From contig NZ_PYAX01000017.1 of the NCBI RefSeq assembly GCF_003014735.1, forward strand, positions 87,789 to 151,788: DNA of 64,000 nucleotides. The letters are read 5' to 3'. Below, one piece after another: positions 24,529 through 33,698 of this stretch. The DNA is from Saccharothrix carnea. GTDB taxonomy: Bacteria > Actinomycetota > Actinomycetes > Mycobacteriales > Pseudonocardiaceae. How positions within the stretch are numbered: the first letter of the stretch is position 1; each line of letters opens with the position of its first letter. The position numbers and the translations under genes were made by a program. Under the pieces are notes generated by a model that saw only the letters and a program-made list of their open reading frames with translations, was not told the origin of the DNA and ran no database searches.

Positions 24529-26619
24529 ATGGCCGATATGCGCGACAAGCTGAGGAAAATACGTTGGCGGGTTGGCCTGCTGGCCACCGGAATGGCCTCG
24601 TTGCTCGCGGGCATGGGTGTTGTCGCGGTGACCGACGCCCAGGCGGCGGCGGGATGCCGGGTGGTGTACTCGGTGCCCAGCCAGTGGCAGGGCGGCTTCA
24701 CCGGCAACGTCAACGTCACCAACCTGGGTGACCCGATCACCGGCGGGTGGCGGCTCACGTGGGCGTTCCCGTCGGGTCAGACGGTCAGCCAGGCCTGGAA
24801 CGCCACCGTGACCGCGTCGGGCGGCCAGGTCACCGCGACCAACGTCGGCTACAACGCCAACATCCCCACCAGCGGCTCGGTGTCGTTCGGCTTCAACGGC
24901 TCGTGGACGGGTTCGAACACGGCGCCGTCGTCGTTCGCGCTCAACGGCGTCACCTGCACCGGTGACACCACGACCACGACGACCACCACGACGACGACCA
25001 CCACCACGACCACCAACCCGCCCGCGGGCGACGCCATGGCGCGGGTCGCGGAGATGCAGCCGGGCTGGAACCTGGGCAACTCGCTCGACGCGGTCGGCAG
25101 CGACGAGACCGCGTGGGGCAACCCGCGCATCACCGAGGCGCTGCTGGACAACGTCCGGGCCCAGGGGTTCAAGAGCATCCGGATCCCGGTCACGTGGAGC
25201 GCGCACCAGGGTGCCGCACCGGGCTACACGATCGACGCGGCGTACATGGCGCGCGTCAAGGAGGTCGTGAACTGGGCGTTGGCGGACGGCTTCTACGTCA
25301 TGATCAACATCCACCACGACTCGTGGCAGTGGATCAACGCCATGCCGACCGACCGCACGAACGTGCTGGCCCGCTACAACGCGGCGTGGACGCAGATCGC
25401 CGGCGCGTTCCGGGACGCCTCGCCGAAGCTGATGCTGGAGAGCGTCAACGAGCCGCAGTTCGCCAACAGCTCCGGTGACGCGCAGAACGCGCAGCTGCTG
25501 GACGAGCTCAACAAGTCGTTCCACCGGATCGTGCGCGCCTCGGGCGGCAACAACGCCACCCGGCTGCTCGTGCTGCCGACCCTGCACACGTCGTCGGAGC
25601 AGGCGCGGGTGGACGAGCTGGTGGCCACGTTCAACGCGCTCAACGACCCGAACCTCATCGCGACGTTCCACTTCTACGGCTACTGGCCGTTCAGCGTGAA
25701 CGTGGCGGGCGGGACGAAGTTCGACGCGACCGTGCAGAAGGACCTGACCGACTCGTTCGACCGGGTGGCCAACGCGTTCGTGGCGCGCGGCATCCCGGTC
25801 ATCCTCGGCGAGTACGGGCTGCTGGGCTTCGACCGGCACACCGGCACCGTCCAGCAGGGCGAGAAGCTGAAGTTCTTCGAGTTCCTCGGCCACTACGCCC
25901 GCGCGAAGAAGATCACCACGATGCTCTGGGACAACGGCCAGCACTTCGGCCGCACGTCGTTCCAGTGGAGCGACCCGGAGCTGATCGCGCAGATCAAGTC
26001 GAGCTGGACGACCCGGTCCGGCACGGCGTCGTCGGACCAGGTGTTCAGCGCCAAGTCCTCGGCGGTCACGGACAAGGCGCTGACGCTCAACCTCAACGGC
26101 ACGTCGTTCGTCGGGCTGCGCCACGGCACCACCGACCTGGTGCGGGGCACCGATTACACCGTGAGCGGTGACCAGCTGACCATCAAGGCGGCGACGATCA
26201 CCCGGTTGAGCGGGTCGCGGGCGTACGGCGTGAACGCGACGCTGTCGGCCCGGTTCTCGGCGGGCGTGCCGTGGCGGATCGACCTGGTCACCCACGACAC
26301 GCCGGTGCTGTCGAACGCGACCGGCACGACCAGCGCGTTCACCGTGCCGACCCAGTTCCGCGGCGACCAGCTGGCCACGATGGAGGCCAAGTACGCGGAC
26401 GGCAGCAACGCGGGGCCGCACAACTGGACGTCGTACAAGGAGTTCGACGTCACGTTCGCGCCCGACTACGCGGCGAGCGCCACGAAGTTGAAGCCGGAGT
26501 TCTTCGCCGAGGTCACGGACGGCTCGCGGGTGACGCTGACGTTCCACTACTGGAGCGGCGCCAAGGTGACCTACTACGTCACCAAGTCCGGCACGTCGGT
26601 CACCGGCACCACCGCCTGA
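24529..26619 (+). CDS. Secreted endo-beta-1,4-glucanase: CBM2 - Thr linker - GH5 - C-terminal CBM (X2-like)
   Basis: 696 aa. Signal peptide to about residue 40 (DAQAAAG). Residues ~42-145 are a family 2 carbohydrate-binding module (VPSQWQGGFTGNVNVTNLG...ITGGWRLTW, paired Cys). A 16-Thr linker encoded by ACC/ACG repeats follows. Residues ~165-490 are a GH5 catalytic domain: GWNLGNSLDA, IRIPVTW, INIHHD, acid/base Glu in ESVNEPQF, nucleophile Glu in VILGEYGLL. The C-terminal ~200 residues (PTQFRGDQLATMEAKYADG... and earlier FSAKSSAVTDKALTLNLNG) look like CBM-X2/X46-type modules. It hydrolyses cellulose outside the cell. GAGGAG lies 4 bp before the ATG. Confidence 0.93.
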   Translation: MADMRDKLRKIRWRVGLLATGMASLLAGMGVVAVTDAQAAAGCRVVYSVPSQWQGGFTGNVNVTNLGDPITGGWRLTWAFPSGQTVSQAWNATVTASGGQVTATNVGYNANIPTSGSVSFGFNGSWTGSNTAPSSFALNGVTCTGDTTTTTTTTTTTTTTTTNPPAGDAMARVAEMQPGWNLGNSLDAVGSDETAWGNPRITEALLDNVRAQGFKSIRIPVTWSAHQGAAPGYTIDAAYMARVKEVVNWALADGFYVMINIHHDSWQWINAMPTDRTNVLARYNAAWTQIAGAFRDASPKLMLESVNEPQFANSSGDAQNAQLLDELNKSFHRIVRASGGNNATRLLVLPTLHTSSEQARVDELVATFNALNDPNLIATFHFYGYWPFSVNVAGGTKFDATVQKDLTDSFDRVANAFVARGIPVILGEYGLLGFDRHTGTVQQGEKLKFFEFLGHYARAKKITTMLWDNGQHFGRTSFQWSDPELIAQIKSSWTTRSGTASSDQVFSAKSSAVTDKALTLNLNGTSFVGLRHGTTDLVRGTDYTVSGDQLTIKAATITRLSGSRAYGVNATLSARFSAGVPWRIDLVTHDTPVLSNATGTTSAFTVPTQFRGDQLATMEAKYADGSNAGPHNWTSYKEFDVTFAPDYAASATKLKPEFFAEVTDGSRVTLTFHYWSGAKVTYYVTKSGTSVTGTTA

Positions 26620-26627
26620 CCTGCCCT

Positions 26628-26670
26628 GCGGAACGGCGGCCGGAGCACCCCGCTCCGGCCGCCGTTCCGC
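26628..26670 (+). terminator. Strong hairpin terminator after the cellulase gene
   Basis: GCGGAACGGCGGCCGGAGC and GCTCCGGCCGCCGTTCCGC form a 19-bp perfect stem with a 5-base loop, 8 bp after the stop. Confidence 0.85.
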
Positions 26671-26704
26671 GTTCAGGGCTGGTCGCCTGGTCGCAGCTGA
26701 GATC

Positions 26705-28693
26705 CTAGAAGGCAGCGAGAACGTCCCGGCACAGCCGCAGCAGCTCTTCGTCGGCCACGACCTGGTCGCTGCTCCACCCGCTGCCCGTCGACGTGTGCCG
26801 CCTGCGCCGCGCCAGTTCCTCGCGCAGCAACGGCGCGGCCGGTGCCGCCGCGCGGCCCATCTCGGCCAGGCAGCGGGCGACCGTGACGCGGACGTGGACG
26901 TTCTTGTGCCACGCGGCGGTCAGCAGCGGCAACGCGGCCTCGGCGTCACCCTCCACCCGCCACAACGCCTCCGCGACGTGCACCGCGTGCCACCCGTTCG
27001 GGTCCGGCCGGTCCAGCAACGCCCGCAGCACGGGCAGGTGCGGGCCGGCGGCCGGGCCCAGTTCGGCGATCAGTTCCAGCGCCGCGGGCTGGTCGAGACG
27101 GCTCAGCAGGGTCGGCAGCACGCGGTCGGCGTCCCCTTCCACCCGCCACAACGCGGCCGCGGCGGCGATGGCGACCCAGTGGTGGTCGTGGTCGAGCAGG
27201 CGGCGCAGCGGGCGTGCGGCCCGGGCGGCGTGCGCGCCGAGTGCGCGGAGCGCGTGCAGGGCACCGGACTCGGGCAGGTACCGCACGATGTCCGACACAG
27301 GTGCCGCCTCCCCCAGCTCACCCAACGCCAGGAGCAGGCCGCCGCGGCAGGAGTCGCGACCCAGCCGGGCCCGCACCAGCGGCAGCAACCCGATCGCGAG
27401 CGGGCCGAGTGAGCGCACGACGTGACCGATGTCCTCGGGTGGTTCCCGGCGTTCGAGCGCCCACCGCACCGGCACCAACGCCCGCGGATCGCCCAACGCG
27501 GCCAACGCGCGCACGGTCGGCCCCGTGCTGGACGAGCCGGTCGCCCACGTCGTGATCCAGGCCGGTGGCCCCTCTTCCCTGGTGTGCGGGGCCTCCGGTG
27601 GTGCCGTTTCGATGCTGCGTGCGAGCGGGTCGGCGGCGGGCGCGGCGACGGGGCCGAGCCCTTTCAGCGCGGACGCGGCGGCCGGCGGCAGCCGTGGTTC
27701 CGGGGCCAGGAGCTGCTCCCCGATCAGCCGGACCACCTCGCGGTGGTCACCACGCCAGACCTCGACCAGGTAGCTCGCCGCCCGGACCGCGTCGAGCCGC
27801 GGTTCCCAGTCGGCGGACTCCAGCAGCCCGGCCAGCAGTCGGGTGCGGTCCTCGACACGGTCGCCGAGCTGCCCGCTCAGGTCGGCCAGCAGGCGGTACG
27901 CGCCGGGTGCTCGCCGACCGGCCGCCTCCTCCTCGGCGTGCACGCGCAGCTTGCCGATCAGCGTCGGGGTGGTGAAGCCCGCGGGTTCGGCGGCCGAGGT
28001 GCCGCCGGCGTAGAGCCGGGTGAACTCCGCCAGCGCGACGGTCGGCACGTCGTCCGGCAAGGCGTCCGGCGCGAACTCGGCCAGCTGCACCAGCGCGGTG
28101 AGCCGCACCGACGGGTCGGGGTGGCGGGCGGCCACGTCCGACAGCCGTTCGGCCAACACCGGCCCGGGCAGTCGCGCGCCGAGCCGCCCCAACGCGGCCA
28201 CGATCGCGGTCTGCACATCGGTGTCGGTCTCCCGCGACAGGCGCTCGCCCAGCGCGTCGGCGATCCACCCGGCATCCGCCCGGCACACCGCGAACACCTC
28301 GCACACGGCTTTCCGCACCGCCGGTTCCGGGTCGTCCAGCAGGGGCGCGAGCAGCCCGAACGCGTCGGCGACGGCGTCGACGGCACGCCGACCCCACTCG
28401 TCGTACGCCTCCTCCGGGTCGCCGACGCTCGCCAGGTACCCGACGACCCCGGCGCGTCCCGGCAGGCCGGGACGACCGGCCACCTCCAGCAGGAACGGGA
28501 TCGCGGCAACCGTGCTGTCGAACACGCTTCCCTGGTGGTGCACCGCGCCGTACATGCCGTCCAACGCCGACTCACGCACCGCCGGGTCGTCCGCCACCAA
28601 CCCACGCACCAACTCCGGCACTTCCACCGCCGGGCCGTACGCGTGGGTCAACGCGCTCCAGTCGACGTCGTCCAGCCCGGCGAAGAGATCCAC
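26705..28693 (-). CDS. HEAT-repeat protein
   Basis: 662 aa, no signal peptide. The whole chain consists of ~30-40-residue alpha-helical repeats with the HEAT/PBS-lyase pattern D-P-x-x-x-V-R-x-x-A-x-x-A-L, for example DDPEPAVRKAVCEVFAVC, HPDPSVRLTALVQLAEFAP and the duplicated EALWRVEGDAEAALPLL / AALWRVEGDADRVLPTLL. HEAT solenoids are protein-binding scaffolds. Homologues of this size are common in actinobacteria without known function. The start is GTG; no strong ribosome binding site is seen. Isolated between the cellulase and haloperoxidase genes. Confidence 0.75.
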   Translation of the reverse strand: MDLFAGLDDVDWSALTHAYGPAVEVPELVRGLVADDPAVRESALDGMYGAVHHQGSVFDSTVAAIPFLLEVAGRPGLPGRAGVVGYLASVGDPEEAYDEWGRRAVDAVADAFGLLAPLLDDPEPAVRKAVCEVFAVCRADAGWIADALGERLSRETDTDVQTAIVAALGRLGARLPGPVLAERLSDVAARHPDPSVRLTALVQLAEFAPDALPDDVPTVALAEFTRLYAGGTSAAEPAGFTTPTLIGKLRVHAEEEAAGRRAPGAYRLLADLSGQLGDRVEDRTRLLAGLLESADWEPRLDAVRAASYLVEVWRGDHREVVRLIGEQLLAPEPRLPPAAASALKGLGPVAAPAADPLARSIETAPPEAPHTREEGPPAWITTWATGSSSTGPTVRALAALGDPRALVPVRWALERREPPEDIGHVVRSLGPLAIGLLPLVRARLGRDSCRGGLLLALGELGEAAPVSDIVRYLPESGALHALRALGAHAARAARPLRRLLDHDHHWVAIAAAAALWRVEGDADRVLPTLLSRLDQPAALELIAELGPAAGPHLPVLRALLDRPDPNGWHAVHVAEALWRVEGDAEAALPLLTAAWHKNVHVRVTVARCLAEMGRAAAPAAPLLREELARRRRHTSTGSGWSSDQVVADEELLRLCRDVLAAF

Positions 28694-28959
28694 CCGGCGA
28701 GACTAACGAGGCGACAACGGGTCAGAAGTCGAATTGGTCGATGTCGGCCGCGTCGAAGTTCGTCGGCGAGCCGCGCACGCACCGCTACGTCCGAGTGCGG
28801 CCGCTGCCACCTGGACGAGGTACGTGGTCGGCCGATCCGCACACGGACAGCGCGATGGCAAGCCGCGGCCGCCACCCGCCGGTGCGACTTCGCGGACCGT
28901 CCGGGGGTCGGGAAGGCCGGAGCCGGTTCTCTGCGCGGCACCGGTTGTTACGGTCGCAG

Positions 28960-29088
28960 TGGCTCCGAGTCACCACGGGTCCGGTGCCGAGGCCCGCCGG
29001 CGGCGCGGTCGCCCCGCCCGGCCACTACCTGCTCGTCGTCGACCGCCTCTGCGTGCCTTCCGAAGGAGAACCGGCCCGGGTGCGATGA
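28960..29088 (+). pseudogene. Possible 3' remnant of a galactose oxidase-like gene
   Basis: The tail PRPAGGAVAPPGHYLLVVD followed by CVPSEGEPARV and a stop matches the conserved end of galactose/glyoxal oxidase-like proteins (AxxNxAPPGxYMLFVxDxxGVPS). Upstream sequence in this frame (28741-28950) is Arg-rich and unlike the family. Probably a leftover of a larger lost gene; the rest of 28694-29127 holds nothing else I can support. Confidence 0.35.
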
Positions 29089-29127
29089 CGCCCGCGCCGG
29101 CCGTCCCACCGACGACAGGAGACCCTC

Positions 29128-30756
29128 GTGTCACCGACGCCCGCCCTCAGCCGTCGTGCGGTCCTGAACGCCCTGGGAGCGGCCGGCTTGGCCACCGGTC
29201 TACCCGGGTTCGCCGGGGCGGCGCCCGGTCGCGGCGAACCACCCGACTCGCCGGAGTCCCGGATCGAACGGGCCTACCGGATCCGGGAACAGGCGGCAGC
29301 CCGTCGACGCTCGCTGCCGCTGCCGCTGCACCGGGACAACGGCGACGAGTCGGCCTACCCCGACCGGATCGGCAACTACGGCAAAGGACTGCCGCACGAC
29401 TACCTGGGACGCGTGGACCCCGACGCCTACGACCGGATGGTGGCCGCCGTATCCGGCACCGAGCCGGGTGACTTCGAGGCCATCCCGCCGGGCGCGCCGG
29501 CGGACGAGTCGGTGGGCCTGACGAACCCCCACGCCGCCTTCACCTACAGCCTCGTGGGCGCGGACTCCCACCACCTCGGTCTGGGTCCGCCGCCGGCGTT
29601 CGCCTCCGCCGCGGCCGCCGCCGAGATGGTCGAGCTGTACTGGCAGTCGCTGTGCCGCGACGTCCCCTTCGCCCACTACGACACCCACCCGCTCACCACC
29701 GCGGCCTGCCACGACCTGTCCCGCCTCACCGACTACGCCGGACCCACGACCGACCGGCGCGTCACACCCTCCGCGCTGTTCCGCGCCACACTGCCCGGCA
29801 CCCTGCACGGTCCCTACATCTCGCAGTTCCTCCTGCACGACGTGCCGTTCGGCCCGACCACGATCAAGCAGACCTACCGCGTCACCGCTCCCGGCGACGA
29901 CCACGTCACCGATTACGACGAGTGGCTGCGCATCATCCGCGGCTACCGACCCCAGGCGGACAGCCGCTACGACGACACCCCGCGGTACCTGCGCAACGGC
30001 CGCGACCTGGCCGAGTACTCCCACCAGAACTTCTCCTACCAGCCCTACCTGCTCGCCGCCCTGCTGCTGATCACCCAGGGCCGCGACGCGTGGGACCGCA
30101 ACAACCCCTACCTGCACTCCAAGACGCAGCCCGGCGTCACCTTCGACTGGTCGCACCCGCTCGACGTCGTCGCCCGCGTCGCGGTCGCCGCGCAGAAGGC
30201 CTCCTGGTTCCAGAAGTGGTGCGTGCACCGCAGGCTGCGGCCCGAGGAGTTCGGCGGCCACGTGCACAACCACGTGCGCGGCACGGCTTCCTACCCGTTG
30301 CACGCGCAGCTGCTCGAATCGGAGGCAGCGCAGCGGGTCGTCCGCAAGCACAAGTCCTTCCTGCTGCCGATGGCCTATCCCGAGGGCTGCCCCACCCACC
30401 CCTCCTGCACCGCCGCACACGCCACCGTCGCCGGTGCCTGCGTCACGGTCCTCAAAGCCTTCTACAACGAGCCGTACGTACTGCCCAAACCCGTCCAGCC
30501 CAGCACCGACGGGTCATCCCTGCGCCCCTACCGCGGCCCCGCCCTCACCATCGGCGGCGAGCTGGACAAGCTCGCCTTCAACGTCGCCTACGGACGCAAC
30601 TTCGCCGGCGTCCACTGGCGCTCCGACACCACCGCGGGACTCCAACTGGGCGAACAGGTCGCCGAAAGCGTCCTCACCGACCTCCGCCTCACCCTGACCG
30701 AGGAGTTCGACGGCTTCACCTTCACCCGTTTCGACGGCACCACCGCGACCGTGTGA
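29128..30756 (+). CDS. Vanadium-dependent haloperoxidase-like protein, Tat-exported
   Basis: 542 aa. A twin-arginine signal (SRRAVLNALGAAGLATGL) is at the N-terminus. The C-terminal third carries the vanadate/PAP2 fold: PEGCPTHPSCTAAHATVAGA near residue 420 (catalytic His) and GRNFAGVHWRSDTTAG near residue 490 (vanadate-ligand His), as in algal and cyanobacterial bromoperoxidases. These enzymes use H2O2 to oxidise halides; some bacterial relatives are acid phosphatases instead. Start GTG with GGAG just upstream. It follows the galactose-oxidase-like remnant, which would have supplied H2O2 if the two were once partners (inference). Confidence 0.85.
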   Translation: MSPTPALSRRAVLNALGAAGLATGLPGFAGAAPGRGEPPDSPESRIERAYRIREQAAARRRSLPLPLHRDNGDESAYPDRIGNYGKGLPHDYLGRVDPDAYDRMVAAVSGTEPGDFEAIPPGAPADESVGLTNPHAAFTYSLVGADSHHLGLGPPPAFASAAAAAEMVELYWQSLCRDVPFAHYDTHPLTTAACHDLSRLTDYAGPTTDRRVTPSALFRATLPGTLHGPYISQFLLHDVPFGPTTIKQTYRVTAPGDDHVTDYDEWLRIIRGYRPQADSRYDDTPRYLRNGRDLAEYSHQNFSYQPYLLAALLLITQGRDAWDRNNPYLHSKTQPGVTFDWSHPLDVVARVAVAAQKASWFQKWCVHRRLRPEEFGGHVHNHVRGTASYPLHAQLLESEAAQRVVRKHKSFLLPMAYPEGCPTHPSCTAAHATVAGACVTVLKAFYNEPYVLPKPVQPSTDGSSLRPYRGPALTIGGELDKLAFNVAYGRNFAGVHWRSDTTAGLQLGEQVAESVLTDLRLTLTEEFDGFTFTRFDGTTATV

Positions 30757-30821
30757 ACCTCCCGTCACACAGTCGGACAGACCCTCGACAGGAGGAGGTC
30801 CGGCGGACCGACCCGGTGCGG

Positions 30822-31028
30822 TTACACCTTCCGATCGAGCCGCCGCCCGAGGCGCACGACTTCGTCGAGCGCGGCACGCAGGTGTGCTGCGGTGGTGTGC
30901 TGGTTGCAGCCGACGAAGCGCAGCACGTGCAGCCGGGCGTCGCGGCGCACGACACCGGGATCGCGCACCTCCGACGTCACCTGCCTGACCGCGTCACGCA
31001 ACTTGAAGTCCACCGCGTGCACCACCAC
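30822..31028 (-). pseudogene. Short C-terminal remnant, possibly of a PLP-dependent decarboxylase
   Basis: 68 codons on the minus strand ending in ALDEVVRLGRRLDRKV, with the coding-like stretch RLHVLRFVGCNQHTTAAHLR. The terminal L-R-x-V-x-x-N-x-x-T-x-x-x-L-x-x-x-L-D pattern resembles the end of PLP decarboxylases and aminotransferases. There is no upstream part of such a gene, so it is a remnant or a short unknown protein. Confidence 0.3.
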
Positions 31029-31585
31029 CCGTACGTTGTCACCCGCGGCGGATAGCCCGTTTCGTCCTCACCATGGGCGGTGCGGCGGCGCGTCACCCGG
31101 TAAAAGTTCCCAAGAAAAGGCTTCAGACAGAAGGCGGACACTGTGCACCCCTTGTCGCGCACAGTTCGCAGCCTTGCTCACCATCCATCACGAGTACCTT
31201 CGCAGCTCTCAGCCACCGTCTGGCCGAAGGCTCATCGGTGTGCACGCCGGCCCCTGGAGGCGAAGCGTGCGGATGCCTCACCTCGTGGTTGGCCGAGGGT
31301 CGACCGTGACATCTCTTGGAGGTGGACCGCCGTCGTCGCGGCGTCAGCACCGCTGTTCGGTGCGTGGCGCACGGTCGGGTGGTGACGGTGGGCCGACGTC
31401 ATGGGTGACGCGCGGTGGTCGCCGAGTCGTCGATCCGGGGCTTTCGAGCGCAGGGGTGATGCGGCTGCCCGGCGGGGTGAACCGTGGCGCCGCCGGTGGC
31501 GCGGCGGGGCGCGGCGGAGGTAGGTACAGGTGGTGTGGCGGGGGATGTGGCCGCCGTCGACATGTTGTCTAGGTAGGGATGGGCG
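31029..31585. other. Non-coding stretch upstream of the lipase gene
   Basis: About 560 bp with only shadow frames; presumably contains the promoter of the 31586-38932 gene row. No hairpin or operator stands out. Confidence 0.4.
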
Positions 31586-32404
31586 ATGTCTGCACCGACG
31601 CTGAACCACCTGGCCACCGGGTACGACGCCCGCCAGGCGTACTGCTTGGCGAAGGCCGCCGAGCTGGCCTACGGGGGTCGGGAGGAGATCGAGGCGACCG
31701 CCGGTGGGTGGGGGTTCGAGCGCGTACGTCACCACTACTCGACGTTCAAGCCCCCGTTCGCGCTCAGCCACACCCAGGCGTACACGATGGCCAGCCCGAC
31801 GATGATCGTGACCGCGTTCCGCGGCACCGAGCCATTGCAGTTGCGGGACTGGTTCTCCGACGTGACCGTCCCGCCGTGGCCCGGGCCGGGGAGAACCGGC
31901 CTGGTCCACTATGGATTCGCCCAGGCGTTGCGGGCGGTGATCCCGTCCGTGGTCGCGGCCGTCAAGGAGCTGCGCGACGGCGAGCAGACGGTGTGGTTCA
32001 CCGGGCACAGCCTCGGCGGCGCACTGGCGATGCTGGCCGCGGCGTGGCTGCACTTCGAGGAGCCACGGCTGTCGGCGCACGGCGTCTACACCTTCGGGCA
32101 GCCCCGCACGTGCAACAGCGCCCTGGTCAAGGCCTACGACCAGGCACTGGCCGGACGCACGTTCCGGGTGGTCAACAACAACGACGTCGTCGCGCAGGTC
32201 CCGCCCGGGCCGTTGTTCCGCCACGTCGCGGAACTGCGCTACATCGACTCCTCCGGCAAGGTCCGCGACTCCATGCCCCGGGTGTCCAAGCTGCTGGACC
32301 GCGCCAAGGGCAGGACCGCCGACCTGTTCGCCCCGGCTGCCGACGGATTGCGCGACCACCTCATGAAGGCGTACGTGGCCGCTCTGGAGAAGAACCTCCC
32401 CTGA
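31586..32404 (+). CDS. Class 3 lipase
   Basis: 272 aa. The lipase_3 signature is complete: TAFRGTEP (oxyanion region) near residue 75, nucleophile elbow FTGHSLGGALAML near residue 142, an Asp in VVNNNDVVAQVPP near residue 200, and a late His (FRHVAEL). There is no signal peptide, unlike secreted fungal relatives, so it should act in the cell on acylglycerols or similar esters. It heads a same-strand row with the CrtC-like, prenyl synthase and lectin genes. The gap to the next gene (268 bp) has a weak ACTGTGG/CCACAGT dyad, so the lipase may be a separate transcript. Confidence 0.88.
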   Translation: MSAPTLNHLATGYDARQAYCLAKAAELAYGGREEIEATAGGWGFERVRHHYSTFKPPFALSHTQAYTMASPTMIVTAFRGTEPLQLRDWFSDVTVPPWPGPGRTGLVHYGFAQALRAVIPSVVAAVKELRDGEQTVWFTGHSLGGALAMLAAAWLHFEEPRLSAHGVYTFGQPRTCNSALVKAYDQALAGRTFRVVNNNDVVAQVPPGPLFRHVAELRYIDSSGKVRDSMPRVSKLLDRAKGRTADLFAPAADGLRDHLMKAYVAALEKNLP

Positions 32405-32672
32405 GAAACCCCAAGGCGCAGTCCCCTGACGCGACTGTGGTGCCCGCCACAGTGGAACGGGTGAGTCGCATTGTTCCCCTTTCAGGGGCATGACACCCGA
32501 TGGGTGGTACTTGCTCGCGCGGACTCGACCCGGTGCGGTATCTCTTGATCAACGGGGTGTGTGAACGTCACCGCAGACCGATCCGCCGCCTGGTCATCAT
32601 TCGCGCCGCCCGTTGTGCGGTAGCGAGGTCGAGACGAATCCGCTGCTGCGGCAGCATTATCAGGAGGGCTGG

Positions 32673-33698
32673 ATGCTGGGCGTACGAGGCCCATTTCCCG
32701 AGGCGGAGTTGTGCCATCCGCTCGATCGCCAGTGGTTGCACTACGCGTTCCTGTCGTCGACCGGTTCACACGCGGTGATCTCGAACCTGTCGGTGCTCGG
32801 CTCGGAACCGCCTGGGGACGGGTCGGCCGCCCGTTGGGAGCCCCAGCGGATGGCCATCCTCCTGGTGCACGACCCCGTCCACGGGTGGTCGTCGACCCAG
32901 TTCAACGCGAACGCGCCCGATCCGGCGTGGTCGGCGTTCCGGCTGCCGCACCCGCACGCGTCGCCCGCCGCGTTCGAGGTCGCGGCCGTGGCCGGCCGGC
33001 CCGCGGTCGACCTGCGGCTGTCCCGGACGAGCAGGCCGTGCACGGCGCAGAGCGCGCCTTTCGGGGACGACCAGTTCCTGCGGTGGCAGTCCGAACCCGG
33101 CGTGCGGGGCTCGGGGACGCTGCGGTCACCGCGCGGTGACGTGCACTGCGAGTTGGTGGGCTACCACGAACGGGTCCGCGGCCGGTGGAGCTGGCCGGTG
33201 CTGGGCGGCTGGGTCTTCGGCTTCGCCAACGCGCCGTCCGACGACCCGGTGGCGCCGCCGCCGTGGTCGGTGGTGTTCACCCTCATCCAGCCGGAGTACC
33301 CGCGCGACGCCGCCAACGGCTCGGTGATGTTGTGGCGGGACGGTCGGATGGTGCGGCACTTCCCCCGTCGTCGGCTGGAGGTCGCGGTGCACGGCCAGCT
33401 CGACCGCGACCGGGTGGTGCTGGTGCCGCCGCTGGCCGCCACGCTGGCCACCGCGCCCGCGCCGGTGGTGCCCGGCCGGTTGCTGATCACCGCGCGGCTG
33501 GGCGAGGACCGGCTCGTCCTGGACTTCAGGCCCACCACGGCCGCCCGGATCGCCAACCCTTCGGAGACCAGCCTGAAACCGTTCAGCGTGCACGAACTGC
33601 TCGGCGGGTGCGTGATCGAGGGCGTGATCGCCGGCCGTAGGTTCGCCTTCGAGACGCACGGCATCGTCGAGTTCGCGGGAGACGCCCGTGACGACTGA
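32673..33698 (+). CDS. Lipocalin-like hydroxyneurosporene synthase (CrtC)-family protein
   Basis: 341 aa. ATG at 32673 is chosen because CAGGAGGG lies 4-5 bp upstream. Beta-rich chain with RGDVHCELVGYHERVRGRW, then WSWPVLGGWVFGFANA, characteristic of the CrtC / carotenoid 1,2-hydratase double-lipocalin superfamily that binds or modifies isoprenoids. The stop overlaps the following SCP2-prenyl synthase gene by 11 bp, so the two are translationally coupled; an isoprenoid substrate made by that synthase is a reasonable inference. No signal peptide. Confidence 0.65.
   Translation: MLGVRGPFPEAELCHPLDRQWLHYAFLSSTGSHAVISNLSVLGSEPPGDGSAARWEPQRMAILLVHDPVHGWSSTQFNANAPDPAWSAFRLPHPHASPAAFEVAAVAGRPAVDLRLSRTSRPCTAQSAPFGDDQFLRWQSEPGVRGSGTLRSPRGDVHCELVGYHERVRGRWSWPVLGGWVFGFANAPSDDPVAPPPWSVVFTLIQPEYPRDAANGSVMLWRDGRMVRHFPRRRLEVAVHGQLDRDRVVLVPPLAATLATAPAPVVPGRLLITARLGEDRLVLDFRPTTAARIANPSETSLKPFSVHELLGGCVIEGVIAGRRFAFETHGIVEFAGDARDD

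Noticed and set aside
24964..25017. ACC/ACG simple repeat as a possible minisatellite
   Set aside because: It encodes the threonine linker between CBM2 and GH5; in frame and typical of secreted cellulases.
31232..32491. Minus-strand 419-codon frame opposite the lipase gene
   Set aside because: Shadow of the lipase coding strand; the plus-strand frame has the GHSLGG lipase motif.
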